DNA from: JAMXLO01 sp035492535
GTDB lineage: Bacteria > Pseudomonadota > Alphaproteobacteria > Acetobacterales > Acetobacteraceae
Direction: 5' to 3'
DNA length: 21,729 bases
NCBI GenBank assembly: GCA_035492535.1
Contig: DATJJM010000264.1
Location: 1-21,729, forward strand
How positions within the stretch are numbered: position 1 is the first letter of the stretch; every line of letters starts with the position of its first letter. The position numbers were made by a program, and so were the translations under genes. Below, piece after piece: positions 1-8,016 of this stretch. The notes under the pieces are model-generated. The model searched no databases. It was not told where the DNA came from and was given only the letters and a program-made list of their open reading frames with translations.

Positions 1-1365
1 CGTCTCCAGGTGGAGGATGAAGTCCAGGATGGCGTCATCGGTTCGTTCATCGACGATGCCAGCAACGATGCTCCGATGCTTGGCGATTACCTCGTCTGCC
101 GACAACGGATTACGCGGGTCGCCTCTTGCGTGCTGCACGGAGGCAGACAGCGTGCGTCCGTCATCCAGGGTGATGTCCACACGCGCCGGCCATGCCGCGG
201 GATACTGAGCATCCAGTGCGGGATCCATGCGGCACGTCGTCCGATCCATGAGGCGACGGATCTCCGGCGAACCGAATTCCTGCGGGGTAAAATCCACGAA
301 CGACACCCGCTTCTTCAGCAGGCCGAGGGCGACGTTGAAGGGCACGCTGAACTGGGCATCGATCATCACCTGCGGCCGGCGTTTCCGCTCGATCGGCTCG
401 CACACCAGCGCCATCGCGGCTTGCACTGTATGTACGACGACGGCCCTCACCGCCTCGGGCCGCACACCGTCGCGCTCCACAAGCTGGAGGACCGCGTCGT
501 TGACGGCTTGGATGTAGTAGTTGCAGGGGTAATACTTCAGGGCCGTCTGGACGACCGCGAGGCCTTCGCCTGCCCCGACCGACAGGAGTTCGGGCCTGGC
601 CGAACCGGAGTATGCGTGCAGCAGGCCGAACTTGCCCTCGATCGCCGTGCGCGGCGCCGTCATCCCGAAATGCGCGAGTTCCGCCGCGATGATGCCGGCG
701 TGCGCCGCCCAGCCGCCGTGGAAGCGCTTCGTCCAGGCGCCGTCGGTGACAAATTCCAACAGTCCGGCCGCCTGGCTGCAAGCAACCCCGATGGCGACGC
801 CTGTCTGCTCGGCATTGAGGCCCAGCAGCGTGGCCGCCGCCGCGGCCGCTCCGAGCGCGCCGGTGGTCCCCGTTGGATGGAAGCCACGCGCGTTCGTCGC
901 CGCCGGCTGCAAGGCCGCTGCGACGCGGCAGGCGACCTCGAAGCCTGCGACGATCGCGGCAATGAAGCGCTCGCCGCTCATGCCGCGCTCTTCGGCCAGC
1001 GCCAGGCAGGGCGAGAAGAGGAAGGACTCGTTGTGGATCGAACCGGGCAGGTAGGTGTCGTCCAGCTCCATGCTGTGGGCGGCCATGCCATTGGCGAAGG
1101 CTGCCCAGTGCGCGCTGACCGGATCGGGCCGGCCGAACAGGGTCGCGCCGCCGGGAACCGGCCGTTCCGTGGCCAGCTTGCGGACCGGCTGGCTGGAATC
1201 CAGCGTCGACGCATGGAGTGCGATGCCGATGTAGTCGATGAAGAAGTGCTTCACCCGCTCGACGGCAAGTGCCGGCAAGGCGTCATACCGCAGGCCCGAG
1301 CAGAAGTGGCCGAACGCCTCGCACGCCGTCGAAGAGGCATCGTCGGTCGGCGGGGCAGTGCGCAT
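1..1365 (-). CDS. MmgE/PrpD family protein (2-methylcitrate dehydratase-like), C-terminus cut by window edge
   Basis: The minus-strand frame is open from the ATG at 1365 to base 1, giving 455 residues without a stop. A good ribosome site (AGGAG, about 7 bases upstream) supports the start. The family signature HSMELDDT is at residues 97-104, followed closely by GSIHNES, and the conserved stretch LKYYPCNYYIQAVNDA lies further on. MmgE/PrpD proteins are cytosolic dehydratases, isomerases or decarboxylases of di- and tricarboxylates (2-methylcitrate dehydratase, cis-aconitate decarboxylase); the substrate here cannot be told. The family is usually about 440-460 residues, so only a few C-terminal residues should be missing. 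The position normally holding His in the KxYPxC...H motif is Gln here. The long plus-strand ORF over the same bases is its antisense shadow. Confidence 0.9.
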   Translation of the reverse strand, partial: MRTAPPTDDASSTACEAFGHFCSGLRYDALPALAVERVKHFFIDYIGIALHASTLDSSQPVRKLATERPVPGGATLFGRPDPVSAHWAAFANGMAAHSMELDDTYLPGSIHNESFLFSPCLALAEERGMSGERFIAAIVAGFEVACRVAAALQPAATNARGFHPTGTTGALGAAAAAATLLGLNAEQTGVAIGVACSQAAGLLEFVTDGAWTKRFHGGWAAHAGIIAAELAHFGMTAPRTAIEGKFGLLHAYSGSARPELLSVGAGEGLAVVQTALKYYPCNYYIQAVNDAVLQLVERDGVRPEAVRAVVVHTVQAAMALVCEPIERKRRPQVMIDAQFSVPFNVALGLLKKRVSFVDFTPQEFGSPEIRRLMDRTTCRMDPALDAQYPAAWPARVDITLDDGRTLSASVQHARGDPRNPLSADEVIAKHRSIVAGIVDERTDDAILDFILHLET

Positions 1366-1547
1366 CGATGGCTCCTGAGCGGTCGGGCTGGGAAGCTTGG
1401 CAGGCCGCCGGTGCCGCGGTCCAGTTGCAAGACAAAAGTCGTGCGTGGTCGCGCCAACCCCTCGCATCAAGTCCGACGACACGCGCGACGATGATCACGT
1501 GTGCGGTTAGGCGGGCGCTGCCAGAGGCTTATCGACAGCAGGCCATT

Positions 1548-2690
1548 CTATGGCCTCCTCAGGAGATACCGCCCAGGCGAGAGAAGTGATCGGTTCCCGA
1601 TTTCAATCGGTCGCTTGCCAGACAGGACAGCAATGATATCGTCGCGTATCTGAGTCACTTTTCTATAGTATTGGTGCCCCTCAGCGTCATCACCGTAGTC
1701 AAAAACCTCGCTCACGTCGATTGCATTCACCTTGTCGCTGATGGCGGACATGTTGTCTGGCCCATTGGTACCGAGACGGGGTCCGTTGAACTTCGTTTTG
1801 GAGCTCAACGTATTCAACACCCAATCCTTCCGAGTGTGATAGACGGTGACCGCATTACCGAAGCGCGGCAGCATATCAAGTTTGTTAGGATCATCGAACG
1901 AATCGTCATCTTCGTCCGCCGCGGCGAGAATAACCTGATCGAAGGTTCTGCGGACCGTAATCGGGTCGCGGACGGCACGGTCAACATAAGTCAATGACCG
2001 CATCGGGGAACCCGTCAGGATGTCAGCAGGATCTGGTAGCTTCAGCCAAGCCTGGACACCATTCCTCAGGACATAGTTGCCCATACTGTGGCACAGCAAA
2101 TGCAGCTCATGGCGGCACCAATCCCTGCGGTCGAGCCTGTCGACGAAATCATAGAGCAATCGCAGCGTGCGTCCGACAGCGGGACCGGACGCCGCCGCGG
2201 TGCTGCGATCATGCTCATAGTCCGCATAAGGCAGCGGAACCGACCCGAGCAACCCGCCGCGGGACGGCCAGGTGAAGACGAAGATGTCTGCGGCAAGGCC
2301 GCCGGCTGCGTAGAACGCGGAAATCCAACCTGCGCGCTCGATTGCATCCTTGAAGGAATTGCTGAAGCCATGGATGAACACAAGTGTCGGACGGGCCTTG
2401 TCCGCCATCGACTGTCGCAGTGCGTCGAAGATCGTGCGGCTGCCGAATTGTGGCGCCGCGCCCGGCGCTGGCGTCAGAACCTCGGGCGCCACGAAAAGAC
2501 TGCCGGGCACGAGCGAGTTCGTGTTCTGTAGCAAGTCAACCGCTACGGTTGCCTGCCCAAAGCGTACGGCATACCCGCTGATCGGCCCGGGGTCGGAGCC
2601 GAAGTCGACGATCTGGTCACCCGAGCTATTCATTTGTGGCTGACGATTGGTGCCAAAGTACACGGTGACCGAGGTTTCCATATTTTCCAT
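1548..2690 (-). CDS. Alpha/beta hydrolase, DUF900-type
   Basis: An esterase/lipase-fold protein of about 380 residues. The oxyanion-strand motif TLVFIHGFSNSF, the nucleophile elbow LLCHSMGNYVL (Ser in HSMG) and a C-terminal His in EGHQYY fit the catalytic layout of DUF900 alpha/beta hydrolases; an acidic residue is available in LAAADEDDD. The elbow has Cys where classical lipases have the first Gly of GxSxG, which is common in this subgroup. No signal peptide is evident, so a cytosolic enzyme is likely. The frame is open up to an ATG at 2759, but the family N-terminus (SVTVYFGTNRQ) begins just after the ATGs at 2690 and 2681, so I prefer 2690; ribosome sites are weak at all three. It lies 182 bases upstream of the MmgE/PrpD gene in the same direction. 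Substrate unknown. Confidence 0.82.
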   Translation of the reverse strand: MENMETSVTVYFGTNRQPQMNSSGDQIVDFGSDPGPISGYAVRFGQATVAVDLLQNTNSLVPGSLFVAPEVLTPAPGAAPQFGSRTIFDALRQSMADKARPTLVFIHGFSNSFKDAIERAGWISAFYAAGGLAADIFVFTWPSRGGLLGSVPLPYADYEHDRSTAAASGPAVGRTLRLLYDFVDRLDRRDWCRHELHLLCHSMGNYVLRNGVQAWLKLPDPADILTGSPMRSLTYVDRAVRDPITVRRTFDQVILAAADEDDDSFDDPNKLDMLPRFGNAVTVYHTRKDWVLNTLSSKTKFNGPRLGTNGPDNMSAISDKVNAIDVSEVFDYGDDAEGHQYYRKVTQIRDDIIAVLSGKRPIEIGNRSLLSPGRYLLRRP

Positions 2691-3162
2691 ATCCCGAACG
2701 GAGGAAGCGGCAACAACCGGCACGTATGCGACAGCGTCAACACAGTGATGGCCGAGCATTCAAGATCGAACGAGCGACCTCGGCAGAATTGGGATATAAC
2801 TTGTCGTCGTGACCAAAACAAATCTGGGGCGTCCAGGTCCCATGCGTATCTGCCAGCAAATGAATTGCTTTCCATCGGCAGTAAGGCGCGGCGCCTCGAT
2901 TGGCAGACCGAGGGGAAACCCGGACCGGTGCCGATCGCGATCAGGAGAGCGTGGCATCGCGCACGCTACGCAGCGACGCGAAGGCGGCCGGCGTGCCTGC
3001 CCTGACCATGACGTCGCCAGGCTCGCGCGCACCACTGTCCAGGCGACCGCCCCTCAAAGGGGAAATGCTTGGACTCCTGATCCGACCGGTGCTATGCGTC
3101 AGCCGCCAGGATCGTTGGAGTGGCCGATTCGGAGACGGCGTTGCTAGGCGCTGAAAATCCAA

Positions 3163-3181
3163 CCCTCCCACTCCCCATCCC
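3163..3181 (-). other. Putative G-quadruplex motif
   Basis: On the minus strand four G-runs (4, 3, 3 and 3 bases) are separated by loops of 1-3 bases (GGGATGGGGAGTGGGAGGG). This satisfies the canonical G3N1-7 pattern. It lies 125 bases upstream of the TTG start of the oxidoreductase operon. Folding and function are inference. Confidence 0.4.
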
Positions 3182-3290
3182 GTTGAACCAAGCCCATTTT
3201 CGGCCTAGGGTGATTGACGCACACAGGCTCCCGGCCGCACAACGCAACCGCGGTGGGGAAGGCCATGTTTCGGCGCGTACCAGCGCCGAG

Positions 3291-3299
3291 GGAGAGGAG
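3291..3299 (+). promoter_or_regulatory. Strong ribosome binding site that selects a TTG start
   Basis: GGAGAGGAG ends 6 bases before the TTG at 3306. This is the best Shine-Dalgarno sequence in the upstream part of the open frame. It coincides with the point where family similarity begins, so TTG at 3306 is preferred over the GTG at 3120. Confidence 0.7.
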
Positions 3300-3305
3300 T
3301 CCGAC

Positions 3306-5102
3306 TTGCAGCCTACCGATATCGGTAACCCCGACTACTTCCACAAAGTGGTCGATTGCCAATGGGCGTGCCCAGCCCATACACCCGTCCCCGAGTACAT
3401 CCGTCTGATCGCCGCCGGCCGCTACGCCGACGCCTTTATGATCAACTGGCATTCCAACGTCTTCCCCGGCGTTCTTGGCCGCACATGTGACCGTCCGTGC
3501 GAGCCCGCCTGTCGCCGCGTCCGCGTGGAGGAAGAGCCTGTCGCCATCTGCCGCCTCAAGCGCGTCGCCGCCGACTACAAGGGCGACATCAGCTCGCGCC
3601 TTCCCCGCCCCGCCGAACGCTCCAACGGCAAGCGGATCGCGCTCATTGGCGCCGGCCCCGCCTCGCTGACCGTGGCGCGCGACCTGGCCCCTCTCGGCTA
3701 CGAGCTGGTGGTTTACGATTCGGACACGCGCTCCGGCGGCATGATCCGTAGCCAGATCCCCAAATTCCGCCTTCCCGAGCACATCATTGACGAGGAAGTC
3801 GGCTACATCACCGACCTCGGCATGGAGATGCGGCTCGGCCAGCGCGTGGACAGCCTGAAGGCGCTGCTGGCGGAAGACTACGACGCGATTTTCGTCGGCT
3901 GCGGTGCCCCGCGTGGCCGCGACCTGCCCATTCCTGGCCGCCACGAAGCCGCCGCCAATATCCATATCGGCATCGACTGGCTCTCGTCGGTCTCCTTCGG
4001 CCATATCACAAGCATCGGCAAGCGTGTGATTGTGCTGGGTGGCGGCAACACAGCCATGGATTGCTGTCGCTCCTCGCGCCGGCTTGGTGGCGAGGACGTC
4101 AAGGTGATCGTGCGTTCCGGCTTCGAGGAGATGAAGGCGTCACCCTGGGAAAAGCAGGACGCCATTCACGAGGACATCCCGATCCTCAACATGCTCGTGC
4201 CGAAGGAGTTCACCCACAAGGACGGCAAGCTGACCGGCGTGCTGTTCGAGAAGGTGAAGGCCGAACGCGATGCGCGTGGCCGGCGCCGCCTGGTCCCGAC
4301 CGGCGAGCCGGATCAGCACTTCGAATGCGACGACGTGCTGGTGGCGGTGGGCCAGGAGAACGCCTTTCCGTGGGTCGAGCGCGACATCGGCATCGAGTTC
4401 GATCAATGGGACATGCCGGTGGTCGATGAAGTGACCATGGGATCCACCCACCCGAAGATCTTCTTCGGTGGTGACGCGGCATTCGGTCCCAAGAACATCA
4501 TCTGGGCCGTCGCGCACGGCCACCAGGCCGCCATCTCAATCCATCAGCTTTGCCAGGGTGAAAGCGTCCGCGATCGGCCGCCACCGCTGGTCAACCTGAT
4601 GTCGCAGAAGATGGGCATCCACGAGTGGAGCTACGACAACGACATCTCGCTCGACCTCCGCTACAAGGTGCCGCACCGTGACAAGGCGCAGGCATTGCGC
4701 GACATCAAGGCCGAAGTTGAACTCGGCTTCGATGACAAGCTCGCCTATGTGGAAGCGCAGCGTTGCCTGAACTGCGACGTGCAGACCGTGTTCACCGACA
4801 AGCTGTGCATCGAATGCGATGCCTGCGTGGACATCTGCCCGGTCGATTGCATCAGCTTCACCGAGAACGGCGATGAAGCCGAGCTGCGGCTTCGCCTCAC
4901 CGCGCCGGCGCACAACACGGAGCAGGACCTGTATGTGTCCGGCGCCCTGAAGACCGGCCGCGTCATGGTGAAGGACGAAGATGTTTGCCTGCACTGCGGC
5001 ATGTGTGCCGAGCGGTGCCCCACTGGCGCGTGGGATATGCAGCGCTTCCTGATCGATGTGGCACGGGCGGAGAACGCATGTTGCAGTCTGCAGAACGCGT
5101 AA
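3306..5102 (+). CDS. FAD-dependent NAD(P)H oxidoreductase, GltD/NfnB-like, with ferredoxin domains; electron-transfer subunit of 2-oxoacid oxidoreductase
   Basis: 598 residues from a TTG start. The N-terminal Fer4_20-type Fe-S domain has Cys18, 22, 61, 65 and 69. The FAD site is GAGPAS (115-120), the NAD(P)H site GGGNTAMD (245-252), and a second FAD motif GGDAAFG starts at 388. Two C-terminal [4Fe-4S] motifs follow: CIECDACVDIC (501-511) and CLHCGMCAERC (561-571). This is the architecture of the glutamate synthase small subunit family fused to a 2[4Fe-4S] ferredoxin. Such proteins pass electrons between NAD(P)H and the Fe-S centres of a partner enzyme. The partner is clear from context: the next gene overlaps this one by 25 bases and encodes a 2-oxoacid oxidoreductase subunit. 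The frame stays open to a GTG at 3120, but those 62 extra residues look non-coding. Likely cytosolic. Confidence 0.9.
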   Translation: MQPTDIGNPDYFHKVVDCQWACPAHTPVPEYIRLIAAGRYADAFMINWHSNVFPGVLGRTCDRPCEPACRRVRVEEEPVAICRLKRVAADYKGDISSRLPRPAERSNGKRIALIGAGPASLTVARDLAPLGYELVVYDSDTRSGGMIRSQIPKFRLPEHIIDEEVGYITDLGMEMRLGQRVDSLKALLAEDYDAIFVGCGAPRGRDLPIPGRHEAAANIHIGIDWLSSVSFGHITSIGKRVIVLGGGNTAMDCCRSSRRLGGEDVKVIVRSGFEEMKASPWEKQDAIHEDIPILNMLVPKEFTHKDGKLTGVLFEKVKAERDARGRRRLVPTGEPDQHFECDDVLVAVGQENAFPWVERDIGIEFDQWDMPVVDEVTMGSTHPKIFFGGDAAFGPKNIIWAVAHGHQAAISIHQLCQGESVRDRPPPLVNLMSQKMGIHEWSYDNDISLDLRYKVPHRDKAQALRDIKAEVELGFDDKLAYVEAQRCLNCDVQTVFTDKLCIECDACVDICPVDCISFTENGDEAELRLRLTAPAHNTEQDLYVSGALKTGRVMVKDEDVCLHCGMCAERCPTGAWDMQRFLIDVARAENACCSLQNA

Positions 5103-6943
5103 CTGGCCTCCAGCGCGTCAACGACTTCGTCGTCAAGTTCGCCAACGTCAACGGATCGGGTTCGGCCAGCGCCAACGCGCTGTTCGGCAAGGCGATCCTG
5201 CGCATGGGCATTCCCATGACGCCGCGCAATATCTTCCCATCCAACATCCAGGGGTTGCCGACCTGGTATGAGGTGCGGGTGTCCGAGGCGGGCTATTTGG
5301 GCGCCCGCGGCGGCGGCGTGGACCTGATGGTGGCGATGAACCCCCAGACCTGGGCGAAAGACATCGCCGAGATCGTCCCTGGCGGTTATCTGTTCTACGA
5401 CAACACCAAGCCGATGCCGCCGTCGCGCTTCCGCGACGACATCGTGGTGATCGGCGTGCCACTGACCGAGATCACCAACAAAGCCTATACCGACACGCGC
5501 CAGCGTCAGTTGTTCAAGAACATCGTCTATCTCGGCGCGCTGTCCGCGCTGCTGGAGATGGATGTCGGCGTGATCGAGACGCTGCTCGCCGAGCAATTCA
5601 AAGGCCGCGACAAGCTGATCCAGGCGAACATCCAGGCGCTCCACATGGGCCGCGACTGGGCGATGGCCCATCTGCCATGTCCCATCGGCCTGACGCTGCG
5701 CCACTCCGACGCCGTCGGTGATCGCATCTTCGTCGAAGGCAATGCCGCGGCCGCGCTGGGTGCGGTATATGGCGGCGCCACGGTCTGCGCCTGGTATCCG
5801 ATCACCCCATCGTCGTCGCTCGCCGAAGCGTTCACGCGCTGGTGCCAACGCTATCGCGTCGATCCCGACACCAAGAAGCACAAGTTCGCCATCGTGCAAG
5901 CTGAGGACGAACTGGCATCCATCGGCATGGTGATCGGCGCCGCCTGGAATGGCGCACGCGCCTTCACGGCAACGAGCGGCCCCGGCATCTCGCTGATGCA
6001 GGAATTCATCGGCCTGGCCTATTTTGCTGAAATCCCTGCCGTGATCTTCGACGTGCAGCGCTCCGGCCCCTCAACCGGCATGCCGACGCGCACACAGCAG
6101 ACAGACATATTGAGCTGCGCCTATGCCTCGCACGGCGACACCAAGCACGTGCTTTTGTTCCCCGAAGACCCGTACGAATGCTTTGAGTTCGGCGCCCTGT
6201 CCTTCGACCTGGCCGATCGTCTGCAAACGCCGATCTTCATGATGCTGGACCTCGAGATCGGCATGAACGAGCGTCTGTGCAAGCCGTTCGCCTGGGACGA
6301 CACGCGCAAGCTGGACCGCGGCAAGGTGATGACCGCCGAGGAGCTTGCGGCCGGCAAGGACTTCGGCCGGTATCTCGATGTCGACGGCGACGGCATCCCC
6401 TATCGCACCTATCCTGGAACGCATCCAACGCGCGGCGCCTTCTTTACCCGCGGCACATCGAAGGACGCCCGGGCACGGTACAGCGAGGAGGGTCCCGACT
6501 ACGAAGAGAACATGCTGCGGCTGCTGAAGAAATTCGACACCGCGAAGAACCTTGTCCCGCGCCCCGTCGCACGTTCCGCCAAGGACGCGACGCGGCTCGG
6601 CGCTATCTACTTCGGGTCCACCAGCCCCGCGATGGACGAAGCAGAAGGGATGCTCGCGGAACGCGGCATCCACCTAGACCTGCTGCGTGTGCGCGCATTC
6701 CCGTTCCATAACGACGTGCGTCACTTCATCGGCGAGCACGACCAGATTTTCGTGGTCGAGCAGAACCGCGATGGCCAGCTGCGGACGCTGCTGATCAACG
6801 AACTGGAAATCGATCCTGCGAAGCTGACGAAAGTGGTGCACTTCGACGGCACCCCGATCACCGCGCAATTCATCGCTGCTGCGATCGGCGACAAGGTTGA
6901 CGAACTCAAGGTTGTCCCGTTCCGCAAGGCCATTCCATCATGA
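5078..6943 (+). CDS. korA: 2-oxoacid:acceptor oxidoreductase, fused gamma-alpha subunit (KorA-like)
   Basis: 622 residues. The N-terminal part (about 12-195) is the gamma (2-oxoacid dehydrogenase/ferredoxin oxidoreductase gamma) domain, with the glycine-rich SEAGYLGARGGG. The alpha part has YPITPSS (240-246), the Glu of QAEDE that contacts thiamine diphosphate, SGPG (300-303) and QRSGPSTGMPT (327-337). All are hallmarks of the pyruvate/2-oxoglutarate:ferredoxin oxidoreductase family, which interconverts a 2-oxoacid plus CoA with acyl-CoA, CO2 and electrons. The start at 5078 has GGAG six bases upstream and lies inside the end of the previous gene, suggesting translational coupling. The open frame extends to 4985 but would overlap the upstream ferredoxin motif. 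2-oxoglutarate is the likeliest substrate from gene arrangement, but branched-chain or aryl 2-oxoacids are not excluded. Confidence 0.9.
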   Translation: MLQSAERVTGLQRVNDFVVKFANVNGSGSASANALFGKAILRMGIPMTPRNIFPSNIQGLPTWYEVRVSEAGYLGARGGGVDLMVAMNPQTWAKDIAEIVPGGYLFYDNTKPMPPSRFRDDIVVIGVPLTEITNKAYTDTRQRQLFKNIVYLGALSALLEMDVGVIETLLAEQFKGRDKLIQANIQALHMGRDWAMAHLPCPIGLTLRHSDAVGDRIFVEGNAAAALGAVYGGATVCAWYPITPSSSLAEAFTRWCQRYRVDPDTKKHKFAIVQAEDELASIGMVIGAAWNGARAFTATSGPGISLMQEFIGLAYFAEIPAVIFDVQRSGPSTGMPTRTQQTDILSCAYASHGDTKHVLLFPEDPYECFEFGALSFDLADRLQTPIFMMLDLEIGMNERLCKPFAWDDTRKLDRGKVMTAEELAAGKDFGRYLDVDGDGIPYRTYPGTHPTRGAFFTRGTSKDARARYSEEGPDYEENMLRLLKKFDTAKNLVPRPVARSAKDATRLGAIYFGSTSPAMDEAEGMLAERGIHLDLLRVRAFPFHNDVRHFIGEHDQIFVVEQNRDGQLRTLLINELEIDPAKLTKVVHFDGTPITAQFIAAAIGDKVDELKVVPFRKAIPS

Positions 6944-7995
6944 CATTCCTCCCGAAGCCCAAGCTGCATCATCCGGAACTGCCGAAGAACTCGCTCGGCT
7001 TCACCCGGCGTGATTACGAAGGCGCGGTATCCACGCTCTGCGCCGGTTGCGGCCACGACTCCATCAGCGCCGCGATCGTGCGCGCCTGCTTCAATCTGGA
7101 GCTGCCGCCGCACCGCATCGCCAAGCTCTCCGGCATCGGGTGTTCGTCGAAGACCCCGACATATTTCCTGGGCGCATCGCACGGTTTCAATTCCGTGCAC
7201 GGCCGCATGCCGTCGGTGCTGACCGGCGCCAACCTGGCCAACCGCGACCTGATCTATCTCGGCGTATCGGGCGATGGCGACAGTGCTTCCATCGGCATCG
7301 GTCAGTTCGCGCACATCATGCGCCGCGGCGTGAACATGACCTATATCGTCGAGAACAACGGCGTATACGGCCTGACCAAGGGCCAGTTCTCCGCCACGTC
7401 CGACAAGGGTGCGAAAAGCCGCCGCGGCGTCGTGAACAACGACGAGGCGATCGACCTCATCGGCATGGCCCTGCAACTTGGCGCCACATTCGTCGCCCGC
7501 AGCTTCTCCGGCGACAAGGACCAGCTCATCCCGCTGATCGAGGCAGCGCTGAAACATCAAGGCGCCGCCTTCATCGATTGCATTTCACCCTGCGTCGCCT
7601 TCAACAACCACGAAGGCTCCCACACCAGCTTCGACTATGTGCGCGAGCACAATCTTGCGGTGAACTACCTCGACGTGATCACCAGCCGTGAGCCGATCAC
7701 CGTGGACTACCCCGCCGGCACAGTAGAACTGGTGAAGCAACACGACGGCTCCACGCTCCGCCTGCGCAAGCTTGCCAACGACTACGACGTGCATGATCGC
7801 ATCGCCGCGATGACCTACCTGCAAGAACGTCATGCTGCCGGCGAGATCGTCACCGGCCTGCTCTACGTCGATCCAGAGCCGGATGACCTGCACCAGCACA
7901 TGAACACGATCGACACGCCGTTCAACGAACTGGATGAGCGGACGCTGTGTCCCGGTTCAGCGGTGCTCGACAAGCTCAACGCATCACTTCGCTAA
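6940..7995 (+). CDS. korB: 2-oxoacid:acceptor oxidoreductase, beta (thiamine diphosphate) subunit (KorB-like)
   Basis: 351 residues, starting in an ATGA overlap with the alpha-subunit stop. The thiamine-diphosphate motif begins GDGD at 111 and ends with NN at 139-140, the family's usual spacing. Cys34 and Cys37 (CAGCGHDS), Cys68 (GIGCSS) and a later Cys at 214 or 218 can supply the ligands of the beta-subunit [4Fe-4S] cluster. Length matches KorB/PorB proteins. With the two preceding genes this makes a full set: NAD(P)H-linked electron module, gamma-alpha and beta. The arrangement recalls the 2-oxoglutarate:NADP+ oxidoreductase described in Azoarcus/Thauera, where it feeds low-potential electrons to other enzymes. 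Direction of reaction in this organism is unknown. Confidence 0.92.
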   Translation: MTFLPKPKLHHPELPKNSLGFTRRDYEGAVSTLCAGCGHDSISAAIVRACFNLELPPHRIAKLSGIGCSSKTPTYFLGASHGFNSVHGRMPSVLTGANLANRDLIYLGVSGDGDSASIGIGQFAHIMRRGVNMTYIVENNGVYGLTKGQFSATSDKGAKSRRGVVNNDEAIDLIGMALQLGATFVARSFSGDKDQLIPLIEAALKHQGAAFIDCISPCVAFNNHEGSHTSFDYVREHNLAVNYLDVITSREPITVDYPAGTVELVKQHDGSTLRLRKLANDYDVHDRIAAMTYLQERHAAGEIVTGLLYVDPEPDDLHQHMNTIDTPFNELDERTLCPGSAVLDKLNASLR

Positions 7996-8016
7996 GCAAC
8001 ACGACCGGGAGCCGTC

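Larger units (their letters stand above)
2691..3305. other. 615-base intergenic region between divergent genes
   Basis: No convincing gene is seen here; the ORFs present are short, overlap each other and match no family I recognise. The region must hold the promoters of the divergently transcribed hydrolase and oxidoreductase operon, but no clear -35/-10 pair stands out. Visible elements are a small hairpin at 3050-3062 (CCCCT-CAA-AGGGG) and a G-quadruplex-type motif on the minus strand at 3163-3181. Confidence 0.5.

Noticed and set aside
10..1494. 494-residue plus-strand frame
   Set aside because: It is the antisense of the MmgE/PrpD gene, Arg/His-rich and without family motifs.
2760..3035. 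91-residue minus-strand frame in the 615-base gap
   Set aside because: No family resemblance, overlaps several equally plausible frames, and has no good ribosome site.
3214..3242. TTGACG as a -35 element for the oxidoreductase operon
   Set aside because: No acceptable -10 sequence at 16-18 bases spacing.
4745..5899. 384-residue minus-strand frame
   Set aside because: Antisense of the oxidoreductase subunits, whose motifs are unambiguous.
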